Positions 34,819 to 43,885 of a stretch of 64,000 nt of DNA are shown here, one piece after another. The position numbers and the translations under genes are program-made. Within the stretch, counting starts at the first letter, position 1, and each line of letters begins with the position of its first letter. The stretch comes from Bradyrhizobium sp. 170 (GTDB taxonomy: Bacteria > Pseudomonadota > Alphaproteobacteria > Rhizobiales > Xanthobacteraceae). Location of the stretch: the NCBI RefSeq assembly GCF_023101085.1, contig NZ_CP064703.1, forward strand, positions 8,840,501-8,904,500. Direction: 5' to 3'. The notes under the pieces were generated by a model. The model searched no databases, was not told the origin of the DNA, and saw only the letters and a list, made by a program, of their open reading frames with translations.

Positions 34819-36045
34819 ATGAGAAGTGGCATTCTTCATCTGCTTGCAGGCGCGGCGGTTGCGATCGCGCTATCGGCGACATCCGCAAGCGCGCAGAAGA
34901 AGTACGATACCGGCGCGAGCGACACCGAGATCAAGATCGGCCAGACCGTTCCATTCTCAGGCCCGGCGTCGGCCTATGCCGGCATCGGCAAGACGCAGGC
35001 TGCCTATATGCGGATGATCAACGAAAAGGGCGGCATCAACGGCCGCAAGGTCAACCTCATTCAGTATGACGACGCCTACTCGCCGCCGAAGGCCGTCGAG
35101 CAGGTTCGCAAGCTGGTCGAGGGCGACGAGGTGCTGCTCACCTTCCAGATTATCGGCACGCCGTCGAACGCCGCCGTCCAGAAATATCTCAATTCGAAGA
35201 AGGTGCCGCAGCTATTGGCGGCGACCGGTGCATCGAAATTCACCGACCCGAAGAACTTCCCCTGGACGATGGGCTACAATCCCAACTACCAGTCCGAGGG
35301 GCGTATCTACGGGCAGTACATTCTGAAGAACCACCCCAACGCCAAGATCGGCATCCTCTATCAGAACGACGATCTCGGCCGCGATTATGTCACCGGCCTG
35401 AAGGAAGCCCTCGGCGCCAAGGCCGCGTCGATGATCGTCGCCGAAACCTCCTATGAGCTGACCGATCCGACCATCGACTCGCAGATCGTCAAATTGAAAG
35501 CAGCCGGCGCCGACCTGCTCTACGACGCTTCGACGCCCAAATTTGCCGCCCAGGCCATCAAGAAGGTTGCCGACCTCGGCTGGAAACCGGTCCACATCCT
35601 CGACATCAATGCGAGCCCGGTCTCCGCGACGCTCAGGCCCGCTGGCCTCGATATTTCAAAGGACATCATCTCAACCAACTACGGCAAGGATCCGGGCGAT
35701 CCGCAGTGGAAGGACGATGCCGGCATGAAGGCCTATTTCGCCTTCATGGACAAATATTATCCTGAAGGCGACAAGCAAAACACGGTCAACATTTACGGCT
35801 ATGGGACCGCGGAGCTGTTGGTGCATATTCTGCAGCAATGCGGCGACGATCTCACCCGCGAAAACATCATGAAGCAGGCAACCAGCCTGAAGAACGTTGT
35901 TGGCAGCCTGTCGCTACCTGGCATGGTCATCAATACTTCGCCTACCGACTACCGCATCAACAAGCAGATGCAGATGATGAAATTCAACGGCGAGCGCTGG
36001 GAACTGTTCGGCCCGATCATCGAGGATGCCGGCCCGGCCGGTTAG
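34819..36045 (+). CDS. Branched-chain-type ABC substrate-binding protein, orphan copy 1
   Basis: 408 residues, signal peptide to ATSASA then mature QKKYDTGASDTEIKIGQT. The peripla_BP_6 fold is clear (GGINGRKVNLIQYDDAYSPP, LYQNDDLGRDYVTGLKEALG). CGGAGGCAGCGAC precedes the ATG. The next gene is a close paralogue. No permease or ATPase genes are nearby, so it must use membrane components coded elsewhere. A good terminator follows at 36071. Confidence 0.92.
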   Translation: MRSGILHLLAGAAVAIALSATSASAQKKYDTGASDTEIKIGQTVPFSGPASAYAGIGKTQAAYMRMINEKGGINGRKVNLIQYDDAYSPPKAVEQVRKLVEGDEVLLTFQIIGTPSNAAVQKYLNSKKVPQLLAATGASKFTDPKNFPWTMGYNPNYQSEGRIYGQYILKNHPNAKIGILYQNDDLGRDYVTGLKEALGAKAASMIVAETSYELTDPTIDSQIVKLKAAGADLLYDASTPKFAAQAIKKVADLGWKPVHILDINASPVSATLRPAGLDISKDIISTNYGKDPGDPQWKDDAGMKAYFAFMDKYYPEGDKQNTVNIYGYGTAELLVHILQQCGDDLTRENIMKQATSLKNVVGSLSLPGMVINTSPTDYRINKQMQMMKFNGERWELFGPIIEDAGPAG

Positions 36046-36070
36046 CACCCTGCCCTGATTCAAGACAGAA

Positions 36071-36109
36071 GCCGCCGGCATCACCTGCGATGCCGGCGGC
36101 TCTTGTTTT
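36071..36109 (+). terminator. Rho-independent terminator after binding-protein copy 1
   Basis: GCCGCCGGCATC (36071-36082), loop ACCTGC, GATGCCGGCGGC (36089-36100), then TCTTGTTTT. A perfect 12-bp stem with a T-rich tail, 26 bases after the stop. Confidence 0.9.
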
Positions 36110-36139
36110 GAACCCCGCAACGCCCGCGCGGGCCGTGCA

Positions 36140-36254
36140 TCATTTTGCGGCTGGCGCACGCAATGGATTCTTTTTGAGCAGGCGGAACTCGATCCCGAAA
36201 TTATCCGGGTTTTCGATGCCTTGCATTGCAACATGGCTTCCGCCACTATTGTGG
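36140..36254 (-). other. Possible C-terminal gene remnant between the paralogues
   Basis: On the minus strand a frame reads GSHVAMQGIENPDNFGIEFR then LLKKNPLRAPAAK and a stop. It looks like the end of a real protein, but no start or upstream domain is present. It may be a scar of what once stood between the two binding-protein genes. Confidence 0.25.
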
Positions 36255-36335
36255 CAGCGATGACGTCCGCCGGCAAAATGAAGCTCGCGGGAAGATCATC
36301 GGCTCAATCATAAAACACATGAGGAATGCAGCATT

Positions 36336-37562
36336 ATGAGGAAGGGTATTTTCCATCTGGCGACCGGCACGGCGTTCGCGCTTGCGCTGTCGGTCTCGAC
36401 GGCGTCCGCGCAGAAAAAATACGATACCGGCGCGACCGACACCGAGATCAAGATCGGTCAGACCAATCCATTCAGCGGCCCCGCCTCCTCCTATGCCACG
36501 ATCGGCAAGACCCAGGCGGCCTACATCAAGATGATCAACGACCAGGGCGGCGTGAACGGCCGCAAGATCAATCTGGTCCAGTATGACGACGCCTATTCGC
36601 CGCCCAAGGCGGTCGAGCAGGTGCGCAAGCTGGTCGAGAGCGACGAGGTGCTGCTCACCTTCCAACTCCTCGGCACGCCCTCGAACGCGGCGGTGCAGAA
36701 GTATCTCAACGTCAAGAAGGTGCCGCAGCTGTTCGCCGCGACCGGCGCGTCGAAGTTCACCGACCCGAAGAATTTTCCGTGGACGATGGGCTTCAACCCC
36801 AACTACTTCGTCGAGGGGCGCATCTACGGCCAGTACATCCTGAAAGAATATCCGAACGCCAAGGTCGGAATCCTCTATCAGAACGACGACCTCGGAAAGG
36901 ATTACCTGAACGGCATCAAGGCCGGCCTCGGCGACAAGGCCGCGAAGATGGTGGTGGCGGAAGCCTCCTACGAAGTCTCCGATCCGACCATCGATTCGCA
37001 AATCCTCAAGATCAAGGACGCCGGCGCGGACCTGTTCTTCTCGGCGACGACGCCGAAGCCGGCGGCGCAGGCGATCAAGAAGATCCACGAGCTCAACTGG
37101 AAGCCGGTGCACATCCTCGACATCAACGCCACCTCGGTCGGCGCCGTGATGAAGCCGGCGGGCCTCGAAGCCTCCAAGGGCGTGATCAGCGTCAACTACG
37201 GCAAGGATCCACTCGATCCGACCTGGAAGGACGACCCGGGCATGAAGAAGTATTTCGAGTTCATGGCGAAGTACTATCCGGACGGCGACAAGGATTCGAG
37301 CTTCAACTCCTACGGCTACATGACCACGCAATTGCTGATCCATGTGCTGAAGGCATGCGGCGACAATCTGACCCGCGAGAACGTGTTGAAACAGGCCACC
37401 AGCCTGAAGAACGTTCAGCTCGACCTGCTGCTGCCGGGTATCTCGGTCAACACCACGCCGGACGATTATCGCGTCAACAAGCAGTTGCAGATGATGAAGT
37501 TCAACGGCGAGCGCTGGGAAATGTTCGGCCCGATCCTCGAGGACGCAGGTCCTGCGGGCTAG
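36336..37562 (+). CDS. Branched-chain-type ABC substrate-binding protein, orphan copy 2
   Basis: 408 residues, the same length as copy 1 and collinear with it without visible gaps, most positions identical by eye (for example GTPSNAAVQKYLN, ATGASKFTDPKNFPWTMG, NDDLG). Signal peptide ends STASA. It has its own leader and terminator, so the two are separate transcription units. Differences cluster in the second half (LDINATSVGAVMKPAGLEAS against LDINASPVSATLRPAGLDIS), which may change ligand choice. Confidence 0.92.
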   Translation: MRKGIFHLATGTAFALALSVSTASAQKKYDTGATDTEIKIGQTNPFSGPASSYATIGKTQAAYIKMINDQGGVNGRKINLVQYDDAYSPPKAVEQVRKLVESDEVLLTFQLLGTPSNAAVQKYLNVKKVPQLFAATGASKFTDPKNFPWTMGFNPNYFVEGRIYGQYILKEYPNAKVGILYQNDDLGKDYLNGIKAGLGDKAAKMVVAEASYEVSDPTIDSQILKIKDAGADLFFSATTPKPAAQAIKKIHELNWKPVHILDINATSVGAVMKPAGLEASKGVISVNYGKDPLDPTWKDDPGMKKYFEFMAKYYPDGDKDSSFNSYGYMTTQLLIHVLKACGDNLTRENVLKQATSLKNVQLDLLLPGISVNTTPDDYRVNKQLQMMKFNGERWEMFGPILEDAGPAG

Positions 37563-37601
37563 GCCCGGCGACCCCATCGAAACGATCGGCGGAAAGAAGC
37601 G

Positions 37602-37634
37602 ATCGGCGGCCCCTCGGGGCCGCCGATTTTTTTG
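37602..37634 (+). terminator. Rho-independent terminator after binding-protein copy 2
   Basis: ATCGGCGGCCC (37602-37612), loop CTCG, GGGCCGCCGAT (37617-37627), then seven T. It lies between convergent genes; the minus-strand gene ends at 37639. Confidence 0.93.
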
Positions 37635-37638
37635 AACG

Positions 37639-38064
37639 CTACTTCGGTATCTCGCCGAACGTCTTGCCGACCGGCAGCACCGCGTGCCGGATCAGGCGGG
37701 AATCCTCGACCGCGGCCTGGCGGTGCTTGACAGCTTCGCGGTAGACGGGATCGCGGATCATCTCGGCGAAGGCCGCGACATCAGGATATTCGGCGATGAA
37801 GCAGTGATCCCAGCGCTCCGCCTCGGGCCCGATCAGCATCAGTTCGAACCTGCCCTGCCAGACGATGCGGCCGCCGAGCCGCTCGAACACCGGGCCGCTT
37901 TCGCGCCCATAGGCCGCGTAGGCTTCCGCGCCGGTCGCCTTGCGGCCATCGGGATAGGCGGCCTGCGCGCGTAAGCGAACCAGATTGAGCATGTGGATGG
38001 GGCCCGGCCGGTCATTGGCCTTGAATTGCGCGAACACTTCCCTGGTCGGATCGATATGGCCCAT
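37639..38064 (-). CDS. DUF1330-family protein
   Basis: 141 residues with a dimeric ferredoxin-like fold. The family pattern is present: GPIHMLNLVRLRAQAAYPDG, a YAAYGRESGPVFERLGGRIV stretch, then FIAEYPDVAAFAEMIRDPVY and a closing RHRQAAVEDSRL-like helix. The start ATG at 38064 follows AGGGAAAAG; a longer frame to 38121 is not family-like. Biochemical function unknown. Confidence 0.83.
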   Translation of the reverse strand: MGHIDPTREVFAQFKANDRPGPIHMLNLVRLRAQAAYPDGRKATGAEAYAAYGRESGPVFERLGGRIVWQGRFELMLIGPEAERWDHCFIAEYPDVAAFAEMIRDPVYREAVKHRQAAVEDSRLIRHAVLPVGKTFGEIPK

Positions 38065-38208
38065 GCGGCTTTTCCCTGAAAACGCTGTCGCAGGCGCCAA
38101 TCCTAACACGCCCCGCCGCACCTCCTAATCCTGCATTAACCTTTCCGTAACCGACCCTTAAACAGCCCCCGCTAGCCTGCAGCAGGACGGGTGTGAACGG
38201 CGTTTGTC

Positions 38209-40434
38209 ATGGCGTGGGGACGGAAAAAGAGCGGCGGACGCAGGGAACCGCTGTTTGGGCTTCCGGCAGCGCTCGCGGACTTGCGGCTTTCACCGGAGGA
38301 TCGCATCCCAGCCGCCGTCGACGAAGAAAAACCAAAGAAGTCAGTGCCCAAGCGCAAGCACGAAGAGGACGACGACGAGCCGCCGCCGCGCGAGCGCAAG
38401 CCGCGCGCGGCGAGAGGCGGCGCCAGGCGGCGTGCGAAATCGCGCGGCCGGTTCAGGTTCGGCCGGCTGATCTATTGGGGCGCGGTGCTTGGCCTGTGGG
38501 CGGCGATCGCGATCATCGGCGTCGTGGTCTGGGTCGGCGCACATTTGCCCGCGATTCAGTCGCTGGAAATTCCAAAGCGTCCGCCGACGATTCAGATTGT
38601 CGGTGTTGACGGCAGCCTGATGGCCTCGCGCGGCGAAATGGCCGGCACCAATGTCGCGCTGAAGGACCTGCCGCCCTATCTACCGAAGGCCTTCATCGCC
38701 ATCGAAGACCGTCGCTTCTATTCGCATTACGGCATCGACCCCGTCGGCATTGCGCGCGCCGCGGTTGCCAACGTCGTGCATCGGGGCGTGTCGCAGGGTG
38801 GCTCGACGCTGACGCAGCAGCTCGCCAAAAACCTGTTCCTGACCCAGGAACGCACGATGGCGCGCAAGCTGCAGGAAGTGGAGCTGGCGCTGTGGCTGGA
38901 GCGCAAGCACTCCAAGAACGAAATTCTCGAGCTCTATCTCAACCGCGTCTATTTCGGTTCCGGCGCTTATGGCGTCGAGGCGGCTTCGCAGCGCTATTTC
39001 GGCAAATCCGCCAAGAACGTCACGGTCGCGGAGGCCGCGATGCTGGCGGGCCTCGTCAAGTCGCCGTCGCGGCTGGCGCCGAACCGCAACCCCGAAGGCG
39101 CGGAAGCGCGCGCTCAGATCGTGCTCGCGGCGATGGCGGAGTCCAAATTCATCAGCGCCGCGCAGGCCAAGGCCTCGATCGGACATCCCTCGTACAAAGT
39201 GAAGCCGGCCGGCGCCGGCACGGTCAATTACGTCGCCGACTGGATTGGCGAGGTGCTCGACGATCTCGTCGGCCAGATCGACCAGAGCATCGTGGTCGAA
39301 ACCACGATCGATCCGAAGCTGCAGAGTGTCGCGGAAGCCGCCATCATCGACGAGCTCGCCGCCAAGAGCGTGAAGTTCAACGTCACGCAGGGCGCGCTGG
39401 TGGCGATGACGCCCGAGGGCGCGGTGCGCGCGATGGTGGGCGGGCGGAACTATGCCGACAGCCAGTACAACCGCGCCGTGACGGCCAAACGCCAGCCCGG
39501 CTCGGCGTTCAAGCCGTTCATCTATCTGACGGCGATCGAAGGCGGCCTGACGCCGGAATCGATCCGCCAGGACGCGCCGCTCGACCTCAAGGGCTGGCGG
39601 CCGGAGAACTACACCCATGAATATTTCGGCGCGGTGACGCTGACACAGGCGCTGGCGATGTCGCTCAACACGGTCGCGGTGCGGGTCGGCCTCGAAGTCG
39701 GACCGAAGAACGTGGTGCGGACCGCGCACCGGCTCGGCATTTCATCAAAACTCGAGGCCAATCCCTCGATCGCGCTAGGCACCTCGGAAGTGTCCGTCAT
39801 CGAGCTTGTTGGGGCCTATGCGCCGTTTGCCAATGGCGGTCTCGGCGTCTCCCCGCATGTCGTGACCAAGATCCGCACCAGTGAGGGCAAGCTGCTGTAT
39901 GCGCGGCAGCCCGATCAGCTCGGCCAGGTGATCGAGCCGCGCCATGTCGCGATGATGAACACGATGATGCAGGAAACGCTCTTAAGCGGCACCGCGCGCA
40001 AGGCGGAGATTCCGGGCTGGATGGCGGCCGGCAAGACCGGCACCAGCCAGGATTTCCGCGACGCCTGGTTCATCGGCTATACGGCCAACCTCGTCACCGG
40101 CGTCTGGCTCGGCAATGACGACAATTCGCCGACCAGGAAGGCGACCGGCGGCGGCCTGCCGGTGGAAGTCTGGACCCGCTTCATGCGGTCAGCGCATCAG
40201 GGCGTTCCGGTGGCCGGTTTGCCGAACGCGCAGCGCGGCGGCTTCATGTCGAACCTGTTCCAGACCGCGTCGCAGACCAGCGCCGAGCCGCAGCCGTCGG
40301 CGCCGGTCCCACAGAGCGGCGGATACCGGCCACCGCCGGCAAGAACTTCGGCGCCGCCGCCGAATCCATCGGCGCGGCCGGAAGCCGCAGCAGGGCTCGA
40401 TGGCTGGCTGGTAGATCGGCTGTTTGGAAGGTAG
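38209..40434 (+). CDS. Class A penicillin-binding protein 1A
   Basis: 741 residues. A charged cytoplasmic tail (residues 1-85) and one membrane helix (about 88-110) come first. The GT51 transglycosylase has Glu166 in EDRRFYSHYGID, GGSTLTQQLAKNLFL and YLNRVYFGSGAYGVEAA. The transpeptidase has Ser432 in QPGSAFKPF, SLN in AMSLNTVAV and AAGKTGTSQ. A proline-rich tail of about 70 residues ends the protein. It polymerises and cross-links peptidoglycan in the periplasm. The sequence carries no antibiotic-resistance signature. Confidence 0.95.
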   Translation: MAWGRKKSGGRREPLFGLPAALADLRLSPEDRIPAAVDEEKPKKSVPKRKHEEDDDEPPPRERKPRAARGGARRRAKSRGRFRFGRLIYWGAVLGLWAAIAIIGVVVWVGAHLPAIQSLEIPKRPPTIQIVGVDGSLMASRGEMAGTNVALKDLPPYLPKAFIAIEDRRFYSHYGIDPVGIARAAVANVVHRGVSQGGSTLTQQLAKNLFLTQERTMARKLQEVELALWLERKHSKNEILELYLNRVYFGSGAYGVEAASQRYFGKSAKNVTVAEAAMLAGLVKSPSRLAPNRNPEGAEARAQIVLAAMAESKFISAAQAKASIGHPSYKVKPAGAGTVNYVADWIGEVLDDLVGQIDQSIVVETTIDPKLQSVAEAAIIDELAAKSVKFNVTQGALVAMTPEGAVRAMVGGRNYADSQYNRAVTAKRQPGSAFKPFIYLTAIEGGLTPESIRQDAPLDLKGWRPENYTHEYFGAVTLTQALAMSLNTVAVRVGLEVGPKNVVRTAHRLGISSKLEANPSIALGTSEVSVIELVGAYAPFANGGLGVSPHVVTKIRTSEGKLLYARQPDQLGQVIEPRHVAMMNTMMQETLLSGTARKAEIPGWMAAGKTGTSQDFRDAWFIGYTANLVTGVWLGNDDNSPTRKATGGGLPVEVWTRFMRSAHQGVPVAGLPNAQRGGFMSNLFQTASQTSAEPQPSAPVPQSGGYRPPPARTSAPPPNPSARPEAAAGLDGWLVDRLFGR

Positions 40435-40444
40435 GGCGGCGCCA

Positions 40445-40534
40445 GTAGCCCGGATGGAGCGAAGCGCAATCCGGGAACAGGGTTAGCTGCATTCGAGACC
40501 GTCCCCGGGTTTCGCTTCGCTCCACCCGGGCTAC
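40445..40534. repeat. GTAGCCCGGATGGAGC-type palindrome after PBP1A
   Basis: Same family as 24039-24124: GTAGCCCGGATGGAGCGAAG at left and TCGCTCCACCCGGGCTAC at right. It lies between convergent genes and is a likely bidirectional terminator. Confidence 0.8.
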
Positions 40535-40543
40535 GATTGAGGC

Positions 40544-41299
40544 CTAATCCTCGACCCCGTAACGATGCAGGTCGTTGCCGTAGGTGTCGAGCCAGCGCTT
40601 GGCGCGTTCGACATGGTCGCAGATGCGGCCGACGACGCGCCAGAATCTGGGTGAGTGATTCATCTCGACCAGATGAGCCACCTCATGGGCGGCGAGATAG
40701 TCCAGCACATAGGGAGGCGCGAGGATCAATCGCCAGGAATACGACAATGAACCGGCCGAGGTGCACGATCCCCAGCGGCTCGACTGGTCGCGGATCGACA
40801 CCCGCCTGACCCGCACACCGAGATCCGCCGCGTAGGCGAGCGATGCCTTGTGCAGATCCTTGCGCGCTTCGCGCTTGAGAAAGTCGTGGACGCGCCGGTC
40901 CATGTGGTCGACGTCGCCGGCCACGCACAAAACCTTCTCGCCGCTGTCGCGGGTTTCGGTCCACACCGTGCCGCGCTCGCCTGCGCGATGCACGATCCGG
41001 TGCGGCACACCGCGCAGCGGTATGACAGTGCCGGCCTGAAACGGCGCGGCCTTCGGCAAACGGCCGAGACGGGCGGCGATCCAGCCGCCATGAAGCTGCG
41101 CAAAATCCTTGGCTTCCATGATCGTGCCGCGCGGCGGCATCGTCAGGATGGCTTCGCGGTCCGTTGGATGAATGCGCAAGGTGTAACGCCGCGCGCGGCG
41201 GTGCCGCCGCAGCCGGATCGCAAAGACTTGCGAGCCGTGCTTGACCAAAAGAGTCGCGGGTTCGGCGGGCCGCCGATAAAGGAGGGCGCGAGTAGCCAT
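40544..41299 (-). CDS. YgjP/WSS1-like zinc metallopeptidase (DUF45, M48-type)
   Basis: 251 residues. The zinc site reads AAHEVAHLVEMNHSPRFW, giving HExxH with the third histidine in NHS. SSRWGSC and the LRRHRRARRYTLRI start of the domain are also typical. The ATG at 41299 is preferred on family N-terminus; an ATG 22 codons earlier exists. Cytoplasmic. Members are thought to act on damaged or DNA-linked proteins; the exact role is unknown. Confidence 0.85.
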   Translation of the reverse strand: MATRALLYRRPAEPATLLVKHGSQVFAIRLRRHRRARRYTLRIHPTDREAILTMPPRGTIMEAKDFAQLHGGWIAARLGRLPKAAPFQAGTVIPLRGVPHRIVHRAGERGTVWTETRDSGEKVLCVAGDVDHMDRRVHDFLKREARKDLHKASLAYAADLGVRVRRVSIRDQSSRWGSCTSAGSLSYSWRLILAPPYVLDYLAAHEVAHLVEMNHSPRFWRVVGRICDHVERAKRWLDTYGNDLHRYGVED

Positions 41300-41589
41300 A
41301 TCTTGGAGTCCGGGGAGTAGGAGTTCGCCCGGATTCTGCCATATCCGCCGCCAGGGAAATCGCATCTAAATTGCTCGGCGCAAAAACAAATCATTTGCCC
41401 AATATACAGGGGCTTGGCGGCAAATGGCCTCTAGGGGATGGGGTTGGAACCCAAAATTTTGGCTGGAACCGGGGGTCAAAAACGGCCTCAAGAAGTGAGT
41501 CTGAACTCACCCCTTGATTCGGCCGAAAACTGGAATGCTTGAATCATCTCAGCAACTTATCGGCGGCTCGGAATCGATGCCGCCGGGCA
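41300..41589. other. Intergenic region with short palindromes
   Basis: No gene seen. CCAAAATTTTGG (41451-41462) is a perfect 12-bp palindrome, and GTGAGT-CTGA-ACTCAC (41495-41510) a small hairpin downstream of phaZ that may end its transcript. Not a tRNA: no cloverleaf can be drawn. Confidence 0.5.
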
Positions 41590-42939
41590 CTATTCGGCTG
41601 CACGGACCAATGTCGGCTTGGTAATAGCCGCTGAAATCTTGGCATTGGCCGACGACATCATGAAATCGGAGATGCGCGGCACGATTTCGGAACGGAATCG
41701 CGAACCGTTGAACACACCGTAATGTCCAACGCCCTTTTGCACGTAATGCACGCGGCGATGATCGGGAATATGCGGGCACAATGCGTGCGTCGCTTCGGTC
41801 TGGCCGAGCCCGGAGATGTCGTCTTTCTCGCCTTCCACCGTCATCAGCGCCACGCGCCGGATTTGCGACGGATCGACCAGCTTGCCGCGATGGGTCATCT
41901 CGCCCTTGGGCAGCGCGTGCTTGACGAAAACGAGGTCGACGGTCTGCAGGTAATACTCCGCCGTCAGATCCATCACCGCGAGATACTCGTCATAGAATTC
42001 GCGGTGCTTGTCGACCATGTCGCCGTCGCCCTTCACCAGATTGTTGAACAGCGACTTGTGCGCGTCGGTATGGCGATCGAGGTTCATGGTGATGAAGCCC
42101 GAGAGCTGCAGAAAGCCCGGATAGACGTCGCGCATCACGCCGGGATGCGGGAACGGCACCTTGGTAATGACATGGTTGCGGAACCATTCGATGCCGCGCT
42201 CGGCCGCGAGGTTGTTCACCGAGGTCGGATTGCGGCGGGTATCGATCGGGCCGCCCATCAGCGTCATCGACAGCGGCACGAAGGGATCGCGCGCGGCTTC
42301 CATCACGGACACCGCCGCCACCACGGGCACCGAAGGCTGGCACACCGCGATCACATGCATGTTGCCGCCGAGCACGTGCAGCATCTCGATGATGTAATCG
42401 ACGTAGTCATCGAGATCGAAGCGGCCCTCGGTGAGAGGAACCATCCGCGCGTCGGACCAGTCGGTGATGTAGACTTCATGCGTCGGCAGGAACGCCTCGA
42501 CCGTCCCGCGCAACAGCGTCGCGTAATGGCCGGACATCGGCGCCACGATCAGCACGCGCGGATGCGGGCTGCGCAGCGGCCGGGTCAGCTTGCGATCGAA
42601 ATGCAGCAGACGGCAGAACGGCTTTTCCCAGATCGAGCGGACTTCGACCGGCGTACGGACGCCGTTGACTTCGGTGGTGTCGAGACCCCATTCGGGCTTG
42701 CCGTAACGGCGGGTGGTGCGTTCGAACAATTCGCAGGCCGCGGCGATCGATTTGCCGAACTGCGTGTGCGACCAGGGATTAAGCGGGTTTTGAAACAGGA
42801 TCTTGGTGGCGTCGGTCACGGCACGTGCCGGATTGAGCGACGCGTGGCCCAATTCGTACATCCAGTACATCGGCGTCGTAAGCGCCGGACTGCCTTCGGC
42901 CACCAGGGGCGGTGCGCCGCCAAACTCACCAATCGGCAT
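41590..42939 (-). CDS. phaZ: Intracellular polyhydroxyalkanoate depolymerase
   Basis: 449 residues, no signal peptide, an alpha/beta hydrolase of the PhaZ1 type. The nucleophile is a cysteine, Cys200 in VIAVCQPSVP, in place of serine, as in known intracellular PHB depolymerases. The N-terminus MYWMYELGHASLNPARA and the C-terminus VGHYGVFNGSRFR with the histidine are diagnostic. The ATG at 42939 is chosen because the frame upstream reads through the neighbouring ABC gene's 3' end. It mobilises stored PHB granules. It is downstream of the ABC-2 pair on the same strand. Confidence 0.93.
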   Translation of the reverse strand: MPIGEFGGAPPLVAEGSPALTTPMYWMYELGHASLNPARAVTDATKILFQNPLNPWSHTQFGKSIAAACELFERTTRRYGKPEWGLDTTEVNGVRTPVEVRSIWEKPFCRLLHFDRKLTRPLRSPHPRVLIVAPMSGHYATLLRGTVEAFLPTHEVYITDWSDARMVPLTEGRFDLDDYVDYIIEMLHVLGGNMHVIAVCQPSVPVVAAVSVMEAARDPFVPLSMTLMGGPIDTRRNPTSVNNLAAERGIEWFRNHVITKVPFPHPGVMRDVYPGFLQLSGFITMNLDRHTDAHKSLFNNLVKGDGDMVDKHREFYDEYLAVMDLTAEYYLQTVDLVFVKHALPKGEMTHRGKLVDPSQIRRVALMTVEGEKDDISGLGQTEATHALCPHIPDHRRVHYVQKGVGHYGVFNGSRFRSEIVPRISDFMMSSANAKISAAITKPTLVRAAE

Positions 42940-43066
42940 TTTATTTCTGACCTCTGTTTGCGCCGCAGCATAGTGCAGAATGCGTAATATTGCGTCAATG
43001 GACCGATTAGTTATGTCCACGCGCCAAAAGGCGTAGGGACCCCGGAAAAACACGGGAAACTGTGAC

Positions 43067-43885
43067 TTATTCGCCACCCCCGAGCAAAGATCCGTGATGT
43101 TTGGCACTGCGCAAGAGGGCCAAGAAGATCGCAAAGGAGGCAACGAACAGCACCGCGTTGATACCAAGCGACCAGACCATCAGGTCGGCCCTGAAGACAT
43201 GATCGATCAGGAGCGCGCGCATGCCCTCGAACACATAGGTCGGCGGCAGCGTCCAGGCGATATATTGCAGCCAGCCGGGTAGCACCGCGGCCGGATAATA
43301 GATGCAGGCGAGCGGCATCAGGCCGAACATCAGCGTCCAGACGATGCTCTCGGCGCCGAGCCCGTTGCGCAGCACCAGGCCGGACACGAAAATTCCGACC
43401 GACCAGCTCGTGAAAATCAGGTTGCAGAAGAATGCGATCAGCGGCAGGCCGATCGCGAAGAAATTGAAATCGAAGAAGAACAGCGCCAGCAGCGTCATCG
43501 GGATGACGCCGATCGCAAGCCGGATCAGGCTCATGATCATCAGCGAGATCAGGAATTCGATCGGCTTCAGCGGGCTCATCATCAGGTTGCCGAGGTTGCG
43601 CGCCCACATCTCCTCGAGGAACGAGATCGAAAAGCCGAGCTGGCCGCGGAACAGGATGTCCCACAGGATCACCGCGCCGATCAGCGTGCCGCCGGCACGC
43701 GCAAAGAAATTGTCGTTCTGCGAAATGTAGTTCTGCAGAAAGCCCCAGGTGATGATCTGCAGCGCCGGCCAGTAGATCAGTTCCAGGAGCCGCGGCCACG
43801 ACGACATCAGGAGATACCAATAACGCAGCACCATCGCCTGGATGCGATGCCAGGAAATTCCATGACGGGTGACGACGTCGTTCAT
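43067..43885 (-). CDS. ABC-2 type exporter permease
   Basis: 272 residues with about six helices, of the ABC-2/NodJ-like type. Family phrases are LGFSISFLEEMWARNLGNLM and YIAWTLPPTYVFEGMRAL near the end. The start overlaps the ATPase gene stop by four bases. The exported substrate is unknown; such pairs move lipids, polysaccharides or drugs. Confidence 0.88.
   Translation of the reverse strand: MNDVVTRHGISWHRIQAMVLRYWYLLMSSWPRLLELIYWPALQIITWGFLQNYISQNDNFFARAGGTLIGAVILWDILFRGQLGFSISFLEEMWARNLGNLMMSPLKPIEFLISLMIMSLIRLAIGVIPMTLLALFFFDFNFFAIGLPLIAFFCNLIFTSWSVGIFVSGLVLRNGLGAESIVWTLMFGLMPLACIYYPAAVLPGWLQYIAWTLPPTYVFEGMRALLIDHVFRADLMVWSLGINAVLFVASFAIFLALLRSAKHHGSLLGGGE

Noticed and set aside
36071..36109. 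Part of a CRISPR or REP array
   Set aside because: A single perfect hairpin with a T-tail right after a stop codon; a terminator.
41440..41520. Possible tRNA from the nearby palindromes
   Set aside because: No acceptor stem, T-arm or CCA-type layout can be drawn; only short hairpins.
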